A stretch of 57,878 nt of DNA from Ruminococcus sp. (GTDB lineage: Bacteria; Bacillota; Clostridia; Lachnospirales; Lachnospiraceae), in contig JAMPIB010000017.1 in assembly GCA_023663085.1 (NCBI GenBank), positions 1-57,878 of the forward strand, read 5' to 3'. The notes under the pieces are model-generated. The model searched no databases. It saw only the letters and a list, made by a program, of their open reading frames with translations, and was not told the origin of the DNA. The position numbers were made by a program, and so were the translations under genes. Shown piece after piece: positions 24,961 through 34,587 of the stretch (positions are counted from its first letter, which is position 1; the number at the start of each line of letters is the position of its first letter).

Positions 24961-26454
24961 TTAATTATAATATGCTTCGTTCCATCTCAATTCGTTCTTG
25001 AAGTTGCGTATCGTGGTATCCTTATCAATGACAACGCTTTCGATACCCATAGCCGCCGCCCAGTCAACCATCTGCTCTACCGTCAGGTCATAAGAGAAGG
25101 CCGTGTGATGCGCGCCGCCTGCCAGTATCCATGCCGTAGCGCCGATCTCCAGATTCGGCTGCGGCGTCCAGAATGCTGTACCTACCGGAAGTTTCGGCAT
25201 CGGTTTTTCCACTTTCTTACAATCCACGGCATTAATGAGCAGTCTGAAACGCGTTCCGAGGTCTACTAACGAACAGGCAACCGCCGGGCCTGTCTTAGAG
25301 GTAAATACAAGACGCGCGGGGTCTTCTCTGTTCCCCATGGAAAGCGGACAGACTTTGATGCCGATCTCCCCATCCGCCACGGAAGGACAGACTTCCAGCA
25401 TATGCGCCTGTAAGATGCCTTCTTTGCCCGGAACAAGATTATAAGTATAATCTTCCATCATAGAAGTGCCTTTGGCGTTCTTCATGCCGGCAGTCATCAG
25501 TTTCATCATACGCACCATAGCCGCTACTTTCCAGTCGCCCTCCGCACCGAAACCGTAACCTTTCTCCATAAGCCTCTGGATGGAAAGACCCGGCAGCTGT
25601 TTTAAACCGCCTAACATGCCAAAATGGGTAACGACTGCATGATAATCGTTCTCGACTAAGAACTTCTCGATACCGATCTCCTGTCTGGCCTGTACTGCCA
25701 CATGCGCTTTCAATTCGTTTAAGTCTCTGCCTTCGTCGATGATCTTATATTTGCTGTAATACTCTTCTACCAGCGCATCCACATCGCCCTGCGCTACGGC
25801 ATCCACATATTCCACCAGATCGTTGACACAGTAATGGTCAATTTCCCAGCCAAACTTGATCTGCGCTTCTACTTTATCACCCTCTGTGACGGCTACGTTG
25901 TTCATGTTATCACCGAAACGGCATACTCTGATATGGGAAGATTCGATAATGCCTAACGCTGTTCTCATCCAGCTGCCAAGCTGCTCCTGAACGTGCGCAT
26001 CTGCCCAGTGTCCGACGATGATCTTTCTCTCGATACCCATACGGCTTACGATATGCCCGTATTCTCTGTCGCCATGCGCCGACTGGTTCTCATTCATAAA
26101 GTCCATATCTATTGTATCATATGGAAGTTCTTCATTAAACTGTGTATGTAAATGACAAAGCGGTTTTTTAAATTCTTTTAAGCCGAGGATCCACATTTTC
26201 GCCGGAGAAAAAGTGTGCATCCAGGTGATGACGCCCGCGCACTCTTCATCATTATTCGCATCGTTAAAAGTTTTCCGGATGGACGCCTGACTGATCAGCG
26301 TAGGTTTTAAGACCACTTCAAAAGGCAGCCTGCCTGAAGCGTTTAACCCCTCTACGATCTTCGCAGAATGCTCCGCTACTTTCCGCAGGCATTCGTCCCC
26401 ATACAAGTCCTGCGAGCCTGTACAAAACCAGAATTTGTAATTTTTTGTCTGCAT
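24961..26454 (-). CDS. araA: L-arabinose isomerase
   Basis: Converts L-arabinose to L-ribulose. 497 residues, the usual length. [14 protein letters not shown] at the start, then [48 protein letters not shown] and [11 protein letters not shown] are hallmark blocks containing the manganese ligands (two Glu, two His). GGGAG lies 5 bases before ATG. A 120-bp gap separates it from the transporter genes; this gap holds a small CCGC/GCGG hairpin near 26469-26485 and a TATAAT-like box on the minus strand, so a secondary promoter is possible. Confidence 0.97.
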   Translation of the reverse strand: MQTKNYKFWFCTGSQDLYGDECLRKVAEHSAKIVEGLNASGRLPFEVVLKPTLISQASIRKTFNDANNDEECAGVITWMHTFSPAKMWILGLKEFKKPLCHLHTQFNEELPYDTIDMDFMNENQSAHGDREYGHIVSRMGIERKIIVGHWADAHVQEQLGSWMRTALGIIESSHIRVCRFGDNMNNVAVTEGDKVEAQIKFGWEIDHYCVNDLVEYVDAVAQGDVDALVEEYYSKYKIIDEGRDLNELKAHVAVQARQEIGIEKFLVENDYHAVVTHFGMLGGLKQLPGLSIQRLMEKGYGFGAEGDWKVAAMVRMMKLMTAGMKNAKGTSMMEDYTYNLVPGKEGILQAHMLEVCPSVADGEIGIKVCPLSMGNREDPARLVFTSKTGPAVACSLVDLGTRFRLLINAVDCKKVEKPMPKLPVGTAFWTPQPNLEIGATAWILAGGAHHTAFSYDLTVEQMVDWAAAMGIESVVIDKDTTIRNFKNELRWNEAYYN

Positions 26455-26575
26455 AAATTCTCCCTTTCCGCCGCTTTTTGCGGCCGCCCGTTTTATTTTT
26501 CAAAAGGCTGTCAGCTCGGCAATCGTGATCACCGGCATGGCAGCCTGTATTATATATGATATTATGAATAATCCT

Positions 26576-27625
26576 TTAGCGTTTCTTTTTACGCGCAATG
26601 ACCACACTCTGGATAATCAGGAACAGGCACAGCATGACTGCGACTGTGATCCCTGTCCACCACGCATCCTGTAAACCGGCGGAGGAAACGATATTCTTAA
26701 TGGTATTGAGCGAAACAACACCGAAGAACGTTCCGATAATATTGCCAACACCGCCTGTCAGCATCGTACCGCCGATAATGGAAGAGGCAATGGCGTTCAT
26801 TTCCGCGCCGCTGCCGTTGGATACCGCACCCGCACCGACATGCAGGAAGAAAACAAACCCGCCGACTCCCGCTAACAGTCCGCACAACAGGTGCGCTAAA
26901 AATTTCGTTCTCTTGACATTGATACCAAGCATCAACGCACTCTGATCGTTGCCGCCGACCGCATAGAACTGACGTCCTAATTTCGTCCATTTCAGTACGC
27001 AGAATAACAGGATAACGATCAGCAGCGCCACAATAACGCCAATCTCCACATAGGCGTCAACATAATTCCCGGACTTGGTCGTATAGCCCAGACCCGGTAT
27101 GATAACACGGGTATTTTTCAAAGCTACAAACGCCTCGTTCGTTACGTTGAACGGATTCGTATTTACAATGGTCGTCATACCGCGTGCAAAGAACATGCCG
27201 GCAAGCGTAACGATAAAGGGCTGGATCTCCAGATAAGCAATTAAAAATCCCTGGAACAGACCAAAAGCCAGGCCGATCGCCAATGCGACCAGAAACGATA
27301 CGAACACATTTCCGCCCTTATAATCCAGATATACCGCACAGCACATCGTAACCAGTCCGGTAATGCCGCCGACGGAAATATCAATACTCCGCGTGATCAT
27401 GACAAGGCTCATACCACAGGATAAGATAATAAGCGCCGCATTATCATTCAAAATTTTAAAGAACATCTGCGGTTTTCTAAATCCCTCGCCCAGAAACAAT
27501 ATCGCGCAGATATACATAAGAAGAAAGATTACAATCGTAATCGTCAGAAGCAGATTGGTATCCGTCATATTTTTTAGTTTATTCTGCAAACCGCCGGATG
27601 CAGATGTTTTTTGATTCGATGACAT
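26576..27625 (-). CDS. yjfF: Sugar ABC transporter permease, YjfF type
   Basis: One of two permeases of a CUT2 importer. 349 residues, about nine membrane segments, with the EAA-like/BPD_transp_2 blocks GLVTMCCAVYL, AFGLFQGFLIAYLEIQPFIVTLAGMFFARG and GTMLTGGVGNIIGTFFGV. Similar to E. coli YjfF (galactofuranose). It begins one base after the YtfT-type gene ends, so the pair is co-translated. Confidence 0.88.
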   Translation of the reverse strand: MSSNQKTSASGGLQNKLKNMTDTNLLLTITIVIFLLMYICAILFLGEGFRKPQMFFKILNDNAALIILSCGMSLVMITRSIDISVGGITGLVTMCCAVYLDYKGGNVFVSFLVALAIGLAFGLFQGFLIAYLEIQPFIVTLAGMFFARGMTTIVNTNPFNVTNEAFVALKNTRVIIPGLGYTTKSGNYVDAYVEIGVIVALLIVILLFCVLKWTKLGRQFYAVGGNDQSALMLGINVKRTKFLAHLLCGLLAGVGGFVFFLHVGAGAVSNGSGAEMNAIASSIIGGTMLTGGVGNIIGTFFGVVSLNTIKNIVSSAGLQDAWWTGITVAVMLCLFLIIQSVVIARKKKR

Positions 27626-27626
27626 A

Positions 27627-28715
27627 CTAAGCTACCTCCTTCTTCTGCAATTTCTTCACTGTGGAAGAGAACCATGACCGTACTACCGGCGCACTGATAA
27701 TGACCAGAGCAATGATGACCACCGCTTTATAGGCAGGAAGTGCATCGGAAGGTACATTGAATTTAAATAAAGTTGTCGTCAGAAGCTGAATCACATAAGC
27801 ACCGATCACAGACGCCACCATACTGAACTTACCGCCGCCAAGCGCGTTTCCGCCAAGTGCAACCGCCAGAATGGCATCCATTTCGATATCCTTGGCGATA
27901 ACGGAATAGTTGATGGTGGAAGTCCTGCTTACTTTGATCAGTCCTACGACCGCTACACATACGCCAAGAATGATAAAGGAAAGCATTTTAATAAGCTGTG
28001 GATTCAGGCCGTTCAATCTGGAAGAACTTTCATTGATACCAACCGCCTGCGTATATAATCTCAGATTGGTAAATTTCAGTACCAGCCCGATGATCAGCAT
28101 ACATATCATCGCTATGATAAACGGCGTCGGCACTGGGATTCCCGGAATCGAACCGCCAAAATATCCGAAAGATGTTTCATTGACGATAGGAAGTCTGTTC
28201 TGATTGACCCATGCCGCGATCGAACGACCCGCCGTATAAAGGATCAATGTCGCTACCATAGGCTGAATCCTGAAGTACGCTACCAGCACACCGTTAAAGG
28301 CGCCAAACAGCATTGCCACAATGCAGCTTACCAGAAAAGCAACGATAACCGGAGCCTGCATGGTTTCCGGACTTCCATCCGCACCGCACAGGATACGAAG
28401 GAGTACGCTGCCCGCTATGGCTACCGCCGCACCGACGCTGATATCCTGTCCGCCGGTAGCCGCCGTCACAAGCGTCATACCAATAGCAAGGATCGCAACC
28501 TCGGAACCGTTATCCAGGATTCTGATCAGATATCCGGCCAAAACGGGATTTCCCAGGTTATTATGCTCCAGAGTAATTTTTAGAAAAGAAGGATCCATGA
28601 TCAGATTAAATATGATAAGGATCAATAACGCAGCCAGAGGAATAAAAAGCTGCTGTTTCACCAGTCTGGAGAAAAAATTTCCGCCATTTGTTTTATTTGT
28701 TTCTTTTGCTCCCAT
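27627..28715 (-). CDS. ytfT: Sugar ABC transporter permease, YtfT type
   Basis: Second CUT2 permease, 362 residues with about nine membrane segments. AIGMTLVTAATGGQDISVGAAVAIAGS, FNGVLVAYFRIQPMVATLILYTAGRSIA and ALGGNALGGGKFSMVASVIGA are family blocks. Two bases separate it from the ATPase gene stop. Confidence 0.88.
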   Translation of the reverse strand: MGAKETNKTNGGNFFSRLVKQQLFIPLAALLILIIFNLIMDPSFLKITLEHNNLGNPVLAGYLIRILDNGSEVAILAIGMTLVTAATGGQDISVGAAVAIAGSVLLRILCGADGSPETMQAPVIVAFLVSCIVAMLFGAFNGVLVAYFRIQPMVATLILYTAGRSIAAWVNQNRLPIVNETSFGYFGGSIPGIPVPTPFIIAMICMLIIGLVLKFTNLRLYTQAVGINESSSRLNGLNPQLIKMLSFIILGVCVAVVGLIKVSRTSTINYSVIAKDIEMDAILAVALGGNALGGGKFSMVASVIGAYVIQLLTTTLFKFNVPSDALPAYKAVVIIALVIISAPVVRSWFSSTVKKLQKKEVA

Positions 28716-28717
28716 GA

Positions 28718-30226
28718 CTATTTTTCACCTCCCGCAATCGTACTCATGACTTTGGTCTGGTTCAGATCGCTGCCTGTAAGTTCTCCTACCACTTTTCGAT
28801 CGCGCATAACGACCAGACGGGAACAGGTACGCAGCATTTCATCCAGTTCGGAAGATATGAAAGTAACGCTCATGCCCTCCGATGCCAGTTTCAGTACTAA
28901 TTTCTGTATATCGACTTTCGTTCCGACATCAATACCACGCGTCGGCTCATCGAGGATCAGATATTCCGGATGCGTGAGCAGCCAGCGCGCCAATATGACC
29001 TTCTGCTGATTCCCGCCGGAAAGCGATTTGATAGGCGTATCGGCCGATGCCGTCTTGATACTCAATAATTTAATATACTCATCTGCAAATTTATTCGCTT
29101 CTGCCTTAGAAAACGGTTTAAAGAATCCTTTCAATACCTGCTGCGCAAGTATCAGATTATCCCGCACGGAAAGGTCTCCCACGATACCGTCGATCTTACG
29201 GTCTTCGGGAAGATAGGCGATACCGTTTTTCATGGCATCAAGCGGTTTGGCTATCTTAACGGCCTTGCCGTTTTTCCTGACTGTTCCGCCCGTTACTTTG
29301 TCCGCACCGAAAATTGCCCGGACACATTCGCTCCTGCCGGAACCTAACAGTCCGGTGAAGCCGTTTACTTCACCTTTATCTATATGGAAATCAAACGGTT
29401 TAATTCCCGCATCACTGACTAATCCTTCTGCTTCCAGTACAGGCACAGCACCCTCTTTGCGTTTGTATACCTGCTGTTCATCCTGAATATCCGCCATATC
29501 ATCCAGCTCTTTACCAAGCATCTTGGATACAAGCTGTACGCGCGGCAGATCTTTAATAGGATATTCGCCTACCAGTTTACCGTCACGCATAACGGTGATC
29601 CTGTCGCACACTTCATAAACCTGATCGAGAAAATGTGTGACAAATATAATGCCGACTCCCTTTGCCTTCAGGTTACGCATCAATTTAAATAATTTGGCAA
29701 CTTCCTGCTCATCCAGAGACGAGGTCGGTTCGTCCAGAATCAATACCTTACAGTCCATATCAACCGCACGCGCGATAGCGATCATCTGCTGTACTGCAAT
29801 AGAGCAGCTCTCTAACTGCTGCGTCGCCTTCGCCGGTATGTCCAGAGACTGTAAGATCTTCTCTGCATCGACGTTCATTTTTTTCCAGTTCTGATAAATA
29901 TTAGCCGTGCGGCCTATGTACATATTTTCCGCCACCGAAAGATTCGGACATAACGTGATCTCCTGATATACGGTACTGATACCGACTTTCTGTGCATCCT
30001 GCGGGGAACGTATCGTTACTGCATTTCCCTCCAGAGAGATCTGCCCTTCATCTTTCTCATAAACCCCTGTCAAAACCTTGATCAGTGTCGATTTTCCGGC
30101 ACCGTTTTCCCCCATCAAAGCATGGATCTCACCCTGTCGTAATGTGAAATCCACTCCCTGCAGGGCGCGCACACCCGGAAAGCTTTTATGAATATTTCTC
30201 ATTTCCAATAAAGCGCTCTCACTCAC
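28718..30226 (-). CDS. ytfR: Sugar ABC transporter ATPase with two nucleotide-binding domains, YtfR/AraG type
   Basis: Energises the CUT2 importer. First NBD: Walker A MGENGAGKSTLIKVLTG, Walker B VLILDEPTSSLDEQEV. Second NBD: degenerate Walker A GLLGSGRSE and signature LSGGNQQKVILARWL with Walker B YLILDEPTRGIDVGTK, as is normal in RbsA/AraG proteins. GTG at 30224-30226 is chosen as start because GGAGGTGAC lies just upstream; the frame is open to 30295 but the earlier ATG has no ribosome site. About 502 residues. Confidence 0.9.
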   Translation of the reverse strand: MSESALLEMRNIHKSFPGVRALQGVDFTLRQGEIHALMGENGAGKSTLIKVLTGVYEKDEGQISLEGNAVTIRSPQDAQKVGISTVYQEITLCPNLSVAENMYIGRTANIYQNWKKMNVDAEKILQSLDIPAKATQQLESCSIAVQQMIAIARAVDMDCKVLILDEPTSSLDEQEVAKLFKLMRNLKAKGVGIIFVTHFLDQVYEVCDRITVMRDGKLVGEYPIKDLPRVQLVSKMLGKELDDMADIQDEQQVYKRKEGAVPVLEAEGLVSDAGIKPFDFHIDKGEVNGFTGLLGSGRSECVRAIFGADKVTGGTVRKNGKAVKIAKPLDAMKNGIAYLPEDRKIDGIVGDLSVRDNLILAQQVLKGFFKPFSKAEANKFADEYIKLLSIKTASADTPIKSLSGGNQQKVILARWLLTHPEYLILDEPTRGIDVGTKVDIQKLVLKLASEGMSVTFISSELDEMLRTCSRLVVMRDRKVVGELTGSDLNQTKVMSTIAGGEK

Positions 30227-30305
30227 CCTTAAGTCACCTCCTACATACAAGAAAATCGCTTTGCGAATTATCCAGCTCTGTGAAAAATTTCCCACATTAT
30301 AATAA

Positions 30306-30340
30306 GGCGCGGTGCAGAGCCTTATTTTCTGCGCCGCGCC
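30306..30340 (-). terminator. Stable hairpin between binding-protein and ATPase genes
   Basis: A 13-pair stem (GGCGCGGTGCAGA with TCTGCGCCGCGCC, one G-U) with a 9-base loop and no T-tract. Such hairpins after the first gene of ABC importers commonly stabilise the upstream message and cause partial termination, giving excess binding protein. Confidence 0.6.
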
Positions 30341-30350
30341 ATTAATTTAC

Positions 30351-31457
30351 TTAGATGCCATACTGCTCAACATCATCTGATGTGATTTCTGTAGCGTCAA
30401 AACCTTTTTCATCCATGATGATTGTTTTCTCATCAATCGTGCCGCCGCTTTCCAGAGTCTTGATGATATCATTGATATAAGAAGACTGGAACGGGTTACA
30501 CTGGCCATCGTAATTCCAGTTTCCATCAAGCAGTTCCTGTAATGCCCACTTGTTGGTATCAAATCCCATGATGATAACGTCTTTGCCAACGCCATGAGAG
30601 ATATTCGCTGCGTCAAGAGCTGCTACAGCGCCTCTTGCCATATCGTCATTCTCTGCATAGATAACGTTGAAAGACTGCCCGGAATCAATGGCTGACTGTA
30701 CAATCTGCTGAGCTGTTTCAGCATTCCACTCTGCCGTCTGCTGTGTAACAAGGTTCCATCCTTCGGAAGAAACCGCTGCATCCATTGCTGCGGAACGGCC
30801 CTTCTGAGCTGCTGTACCCATAACACCCTGTAAGTGGATGATATTGTACTCACTGAGTCCCTGTGCTTTTAACCAGTCAACTGCCATCTGGCCTTCTTTC
30901 TCCATATCGGAAACGATAGAAGCTTCATAAAGGCTCTCATCAGCGTCGATTACACGGTCAAACAGGATAACTTTAACGCCTGCGTTCTGTGCATCTGTCA
31001 AAACGGAATCCCAGCCTGCCGTATCAGCAGCGGAAAGAAGTAAGTAATCTACTTCGTTCTGGATAAATGTCTGTGCGAATGCGATCTGCTCTTCATTCTT
31101 ATTGCTGTATGAGAAAGATGCATCGTATCCATTCTCTGCTGTAAAAGTTGCTTTCAGGTCGGCGTCGTTCGCTGTACGATAGCCGGACTCGTTCGGGTCA
31201 TTGTTGATGATGCCGACTTTGATCAGTTCTCCTGAAGAAGCTGTATCCGCCGCTGCGTCGTCCGCTGCCGCTGCAGCATCTTCTGTTGCTGTGTCGTCTG
31301 CTGCTGCAGTATCTTCTGTTGCTGTGTCGTCTGCTGCAGTATCTTCTGTTGCTGCTGAATCTGTAGATGCCGTTGTGCTGCTGTCGCCGCCGCATCCTGT
31401 TAACGTTGCAGCAACCATTGCTGCACTAAGTACCAGTGTTGCCAATTTCTTTTTCAT
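30351..31457 (-). CDS. ytfQ: Sugar ABC transporter substrate-binding lipoprotein, YtfQ type
   Basis: Extracellular receptor of the importer. Lipoprotein signal with lipobox LTGC at residues 19-22, then a ~50-residue Thr/Ala/Asp-rich spacer made of repeats such as TEDTAADD, and a PBP1-fold domain of about 290 residues (VGIINNDPNESGYRTAND, VDYLLLSAADTAGWDSVL, YAENDDMARGAVAALDAA, IIMGFDTNKWALQEL). It resembles YtfQ of E. coli, which binds galactofuranose and arabinofuranose; with araA-araD downstream, an arabinose form is the likely ligand here. First gene of the operon, 125 bp after its promoter. Confidence 0.92.
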   Translation of the reverse strand: MKKKLATLVLSAAMVAATLTGCGGDSSTTASTDSAATEDTAADDTATEDTAAADDTATEDAAAAADDAAADTASSGELIKVGIINNDPNESGYRTANDADLKATFTAENGYDASFSYSNKNEEQIAFAQTFIQNEVDYLLLSAADTAGWDSVLTDAQNAGVKVILFDRVIDADESLYEASIVSDMEKEGQMAVDWLKAQGLSEYNIIHLQGVMGTAAQKGRSAAMDAAVSSEGWNLVTQQTAEWNAETAQQIVQSAIDSGQSFNVIYAENDDMARGAVAALDAANISHGVGKDVIIMGFDTNKWALQELLDGNWNYDGQCNPFQSSYINDIIKTLESGGTIDEKTIIMDEKGFDATEITSDDVEQYGI

Positions 31458-31581
31458 TCTTTCATCCTCCTTTTTTGTAAGGTCGTTTTTGTATGTTTCG
31501 TCCTTACTGGTTAAAGTTTAACAGAAGTTTTCTGTTCCGGCAAGTTATTTTTCGTTGTAATAACCAATTTGAACGGTTTTT

Positions 31582-31610
31582 ATAATACAAATTCTATGAA
31601 TATATAACAA
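31582..31610 (-). promoter_or_regulatory. Promoter of the arabinose transport/catabolism operon
   Basis: On the minus strand TTGTTA (31605-31610), 17 bp, TATTAT (31582-31587). Predicted start near 31575, leaving a ~118-nt leader before ytfQ. Confidence 0.7.
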
Positions 31611-31626
31611 AATTCGATACAAATTC
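31585..31626 (-). promoter_or_regulatory. Candidate AraR operators: two direct repeats bracketing the promoter
   Basis: GAATTTGTAT (minus strand) occurs at 31585-31594, over the -10, and at 31617-31626, just upstream of the -35; the starts are 32 bp apart, three helical turns. Each contains ATTTGTA, the half-site of the B. subtilis AraR operator, though the second half of the palindrome is poorly kept. The 415-bp gap 31458-31872 otherwise holds the araR promoter region (TATAAT at 31734-31739, plus strand) and AT-rich sequence. Confidence 0.5.
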
Positions 31627-31872
31627 TCATTTCCTTACAATTTTTTATGATTTTAGATCATTTTATGTCAGTTTTTTTCCAATCCGCAAAAACCTTTCCA
31701 TAAAATACATTCTTTTTTTATGGTCATTTCTTCTATAATAGAACCAAAAAAGCTGATTTTTTTATTTTCATGCAGGATAAGTTTAAATTTTTATACAAAA
31801 AAAGAAGACGGCCTCTTAATTAAAGTGATAAATTATGGTATTTTTATAGTAAAGAATCACAAGGGGAGAAAA

Positions 31873-32958
31873 ATGAGTACAAAATACAGACTACTGGCCG
31901 AACAGTTAAAAAAAGACCTAAGCGACAATCTCAAATACGGGCGTTACAGGCTCCCTACCGAACAGGAGTTGTGTACACGCTATCATCTCAGCCGACAGAC
32001 CGTCCGACAGGCCCTTCTTCTTCTGGAAGAGGAAGGACTGATCGCCCGCAGACAGGGCAGCGGCTCTTATGCAACGGGCCTGCTCCCGGACGCAGAGAAA
32101 AACCATGTGGCCATCCTGCTTTCTTCGGATACAGAATATATCTTCCCGGCGCTGCTTGGTGATCTGGAAACCTTTCTTTCCAAAGAAGGGTATTCTGTCT
32201 CTGTTTTTATCACCAACAACCGTACCGATACGGAACGCATCATGTTACAGCGCTTATGCGAACAGCCTCTGCGCGGTCTGATCGCCGAGCCTTCCCGTTC
32301 TGCGCTCCCGACCCCGAATTTTGATCTATATGAAAAGCTTTCCGCCGCCGGGACCAATATTGTCTTTTTCCACGGCTACTATTCCAATCTGCCGCCTTCT
32401 TTATATGTAAAAGACGATAATTTTAACGGCGGTTTTATGCTGGGACAGTTTTTAATAGAGCAGAATCATAAAAAAATAGCCGGTATCTTCCAGTTAGATA
32501 CCATTCAGGGACAGGAACGCCATCTGGGATTTGTGCGCGCCATGCTGGAGGCTGGTCTGCCGATCGACGAAGATACGACCGCCTGGTTTACGACCGGACA
32601 GCTTACACGTCTGGAAAAAAAGCAGGATACCCGCTTTCTGTCCGATTTTATCAGTCAGAATCTCTCTTCCTGCTCCGCCGTCATCTGCCATAATGACGAG
32701 ATTGCCTACTGGCTTATCAAAGAATTATCCTACCGTGATATCCGGGTACCGGAAGATATCAGCATCGTCAGCTTCGACAACAGTTATCTCAGCGAATTGT
32801 CAGCACCGGGGCTGACTTCTCTTTCCCATGAGCCGCATGAGATGGCCTCCGCCGCCGTTTCTCTCCTGATCCAGAAAATGCAGGGGCGCAGTCCGTCTTC
32901 CATGCAGCTTCTCTGGAAACTGATCGGACGCGGGAGCTGTATGCGCCTGCCGGAATAA
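31873..32958 (+). CDS. araR: AraR-type repressor (GntR DNA-binding, LacI-like effector domain)
   Basis: Arabinose-responsive repressor. Residues 1-66 are a GntR winged helix (KYRLLAEQLKKDL, YRLPTEQELCTRYHLSR, then QTVRQALLLLEEEGLIARRQ, GSGSY). Residues 75-361 are a PBP1-type sensor (VAILLSSDTEYIFPALLGDLE, then GFVRAMLEAGL, VICHNDEIAYWLIKEL, ISIVSFDNSYLSEL, GLTSLSHEPHEM). The 361-residue length equals B. subtilis AraR. ATG at 31873 follows AAGGGGAG; the frame extends upstream to 31720 but without a ribosome site. It is divergent from the arabinose operon and presumably represses it until arabinose binds. Its stop codon lies two bases from that of the convergent response regulator. Confidence 0.92.
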   Translation: MSTKYRLLAEQLKKDLSDNLKYGRYRLPTEQELCTRYHLSRQTVRQALLLLEEEGLIARRQGSGSYATGLLPDAEKNHVAILLSSDTEYIFPALLGDLETFLSKEGYSVSVFITNNRTDTERIMLQRLCEQPLRGLIAEPSRSALPTPNFDLYEKLSAAGTNIVFFHGYYSNLPPSLYVKDDNFNGGFMLGQFLIEQNHKKIAGIFQLDTIQGQERHLGFVRAMLEAGLPIDEDTTAWFTTGQLTRLEKKQDTRFLSDFISQNLSSCSAVICHNDEIAYWLIKELSYRDIRVPEDISIVSFDNSYLSELSAPGLTSLSHEPHEMASAAVSLLIQKMQGRSPSSMQLLWKLIGRGSCMRLPE

Positions 32959-32960
32959 AT

Positions 32961-34568
32961 TTACGCACGATATTCTCTGGGGGTACAGCCCTGTGTTTTT
33001 TTGAATACAAAGCTGAAATAATGCGGATTTTTATAACCTACCGCCAGTGCAATTTCATTCGCGCGCATTTCTGTCTCCTGCAATAACCATCTGGCCTTCT
33101 CCATACGTTTCTGCGTCACATATTCCACGAACGTCATCTGCATTTCCTGACTGAACATCGCGCTGAAATAATTGGGCGTTACTTCCATGATCGCCGCGAT
33201 CTCATTTAACGACAGGTTCTCTCTTGTATAGTTTTCTTCTATATATTCCAGTGCCTTTTTTAAGGCTTTTTTGCCCTGTGTGTCATATTCCCGGTCTCTG
33301 AAGGCGATGGCCTGTGTCAGAAGCTCCCCCGCATAACGCTGCATATTTTCCAGACCAATCTCCAGTTTCTGGATATTCTCTGTATGGACATGCTCTAAAA
33401 ACTCCTGTTTTGTCACACCAAGCCCTTCTATATAAGAAAGCGTCGCAAAGCGGATATTTAAGAGCAGATAATCCCAGAAAATTCTGGAGCGCAGCGCCTG
33501 TCCCAATCCGTTTAGAAAATTACTGACAAACTCTGTCACTTCTTCTTTTTGTCCCCTGGCCAGAAAACTTTTTAACAGTTCAGGATTGACTTTCGCCATA
33601 TCGACCGCCTCCAGCGCGTCCTCGCCGTTTTCACTGGCCGCGCTTTCCGCCTCCTGCTCCGAGATGATATGTCTGCCCGGTTCAAAAAAGCGGTAGTTAA
33701 AAATATGATTCAACTTCCGGTAGCAGTCCGCAAGCAGGCTGAATCTTCCGACCGGCGTACCCGCCGCCGCGTACCAGTTCACTTCCTCCTCATACTGCGC
33801 ACAGATCTGCTCTATCCCCTCCAGACATTTAGCCGTCCGCTCGTTTATATTTTCTTCCTCTCCCTGGATCATGATGCCATATACATTCACACTCCAGCGG
33901 AATACCAGATAATAATTGGGAAAACGCATCAAAAAGCGCATCAGTTCCTCATAACATCTCTGACAGACTTCTCCCGAACTGCGCCTTACGCTCTTTCCCT
34001 GCACGTCGATCAGAACAAGATTATAACAGGATGCGTCCATATTAAGAGCATGTTTCTGCGCTTCTTCGTAGATTTCCTGCACGGAAAGTTCTCCCGCGAA
34101 AACTTTTTCAAAAAAGTGGCGCAGGAAAAACTGCTCATACTCGTGCATATCATCCTGATATTTATTCAGATAGTTTTTCTGCTCCTGCTCGGATTCAATT
34201 TTTTCTTTTACTTCCGTAAGGGCCTTTTGCAGCGTTCTTCTGGTGATCGGCTTGAGCAGATACTGATCCACGCCTACTTTTATCGCCTCTCTTGCATATT
34301 CAAAATCATCATAGCCGCTGATGATGATAATTTTCATCTCCGGAAATTCCTGACTCACGATATGGCTGAGTGTGAGGCCATCCATAAACGGCATCTTGAT
34401 ATCCGTGATCAGCACATCCGGCTTTGTTTTACGGATAAGCGGCAGCGCCATTTCCCCATCTCCCGCTTCTCCGACGAACTGATAACCAAACTGCTGCCAG
34501 GGAATATTATCTCTGAGTCCTTCTCTGACTACGCTCTCATCTTCTACCAAAAAAACTTTCAATGCCAT
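32961..34568 (-). CDS. YesN-type response regulator with AraC DNA-binding domain
   Basis: 535 residues. N-terminal receiver: acidic pair in VFLVEDESVVREGL, phospho-Asp in DVLITDIKMPFMDGL, Thr/Ser in IIIISGYDD and Lys in YLLKPI. A ~300-residue helical middle region, then a C-terminal AraC HTH (ALEYIEENYTRENLSLNEIA, VTPNYFSAMFSQEMQMTFVEYV, MRANEIALAVGYKNPHYFSFVFKK, GCTPREYR). It is third in the operon with the kinase and binding protein and is expected to activate sugar transport genes. Confidence 0.92.
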   Translation of the reverse strand: MALKVFLVEDESVVREGLRDNIPWQQFGYQFVGEAGDGEMALPLIRKTKPDVLITDIKMPFMDGLTLSHIVSQEFPEMKIIIISGYDDFEYAREAIKVGVDQYLLKPITRRTLQKALTEVKEKIESEQEQKNYLNKYQDDMHEYEQFFLRHFFEKVFAGELSVQEIYEEAQKHALNMDASCYNLVLIDVQGKSVRRSSGEVCQRCYEELMRFLMRFPNYYLVFRWSVNVYGIMIQGEEENINERTAKCLEGIEQICAQYEEEVNWYAAAGTPVGRFSLLADCYRKLNHIFNYRFFEPGRHIISEQEAESAASENGEDALEAVDMAKVNPELLKSFLARGQKEEVTEFVSNFLNGLGQALRSRIFWDYLLLNIRFATLSYIEGLGVTKQEFLEHVHTENIQKLEIGLENMQRYAGELLTQAIAFRDREYDTQGKKALKKALEYIEENYTRENLSLNEIAAIMEVTPNYFSAMFSQEMQMTFVEYVTQKRMEKARWLLQETEMRANEIALAVGYKNPHYFSFVFKKTQGCTPREYRA

Positions 34569-34587
34569 GACCTGCCGCTCCTTATCT

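Noticed and set aside
31250-31372. Tandem repeats in the binding-protein gene as a functional DNA element
   Set aside because: They encode the Thr/Ala/Asp spacer after the lipoprotein signal, a common flexible linker.
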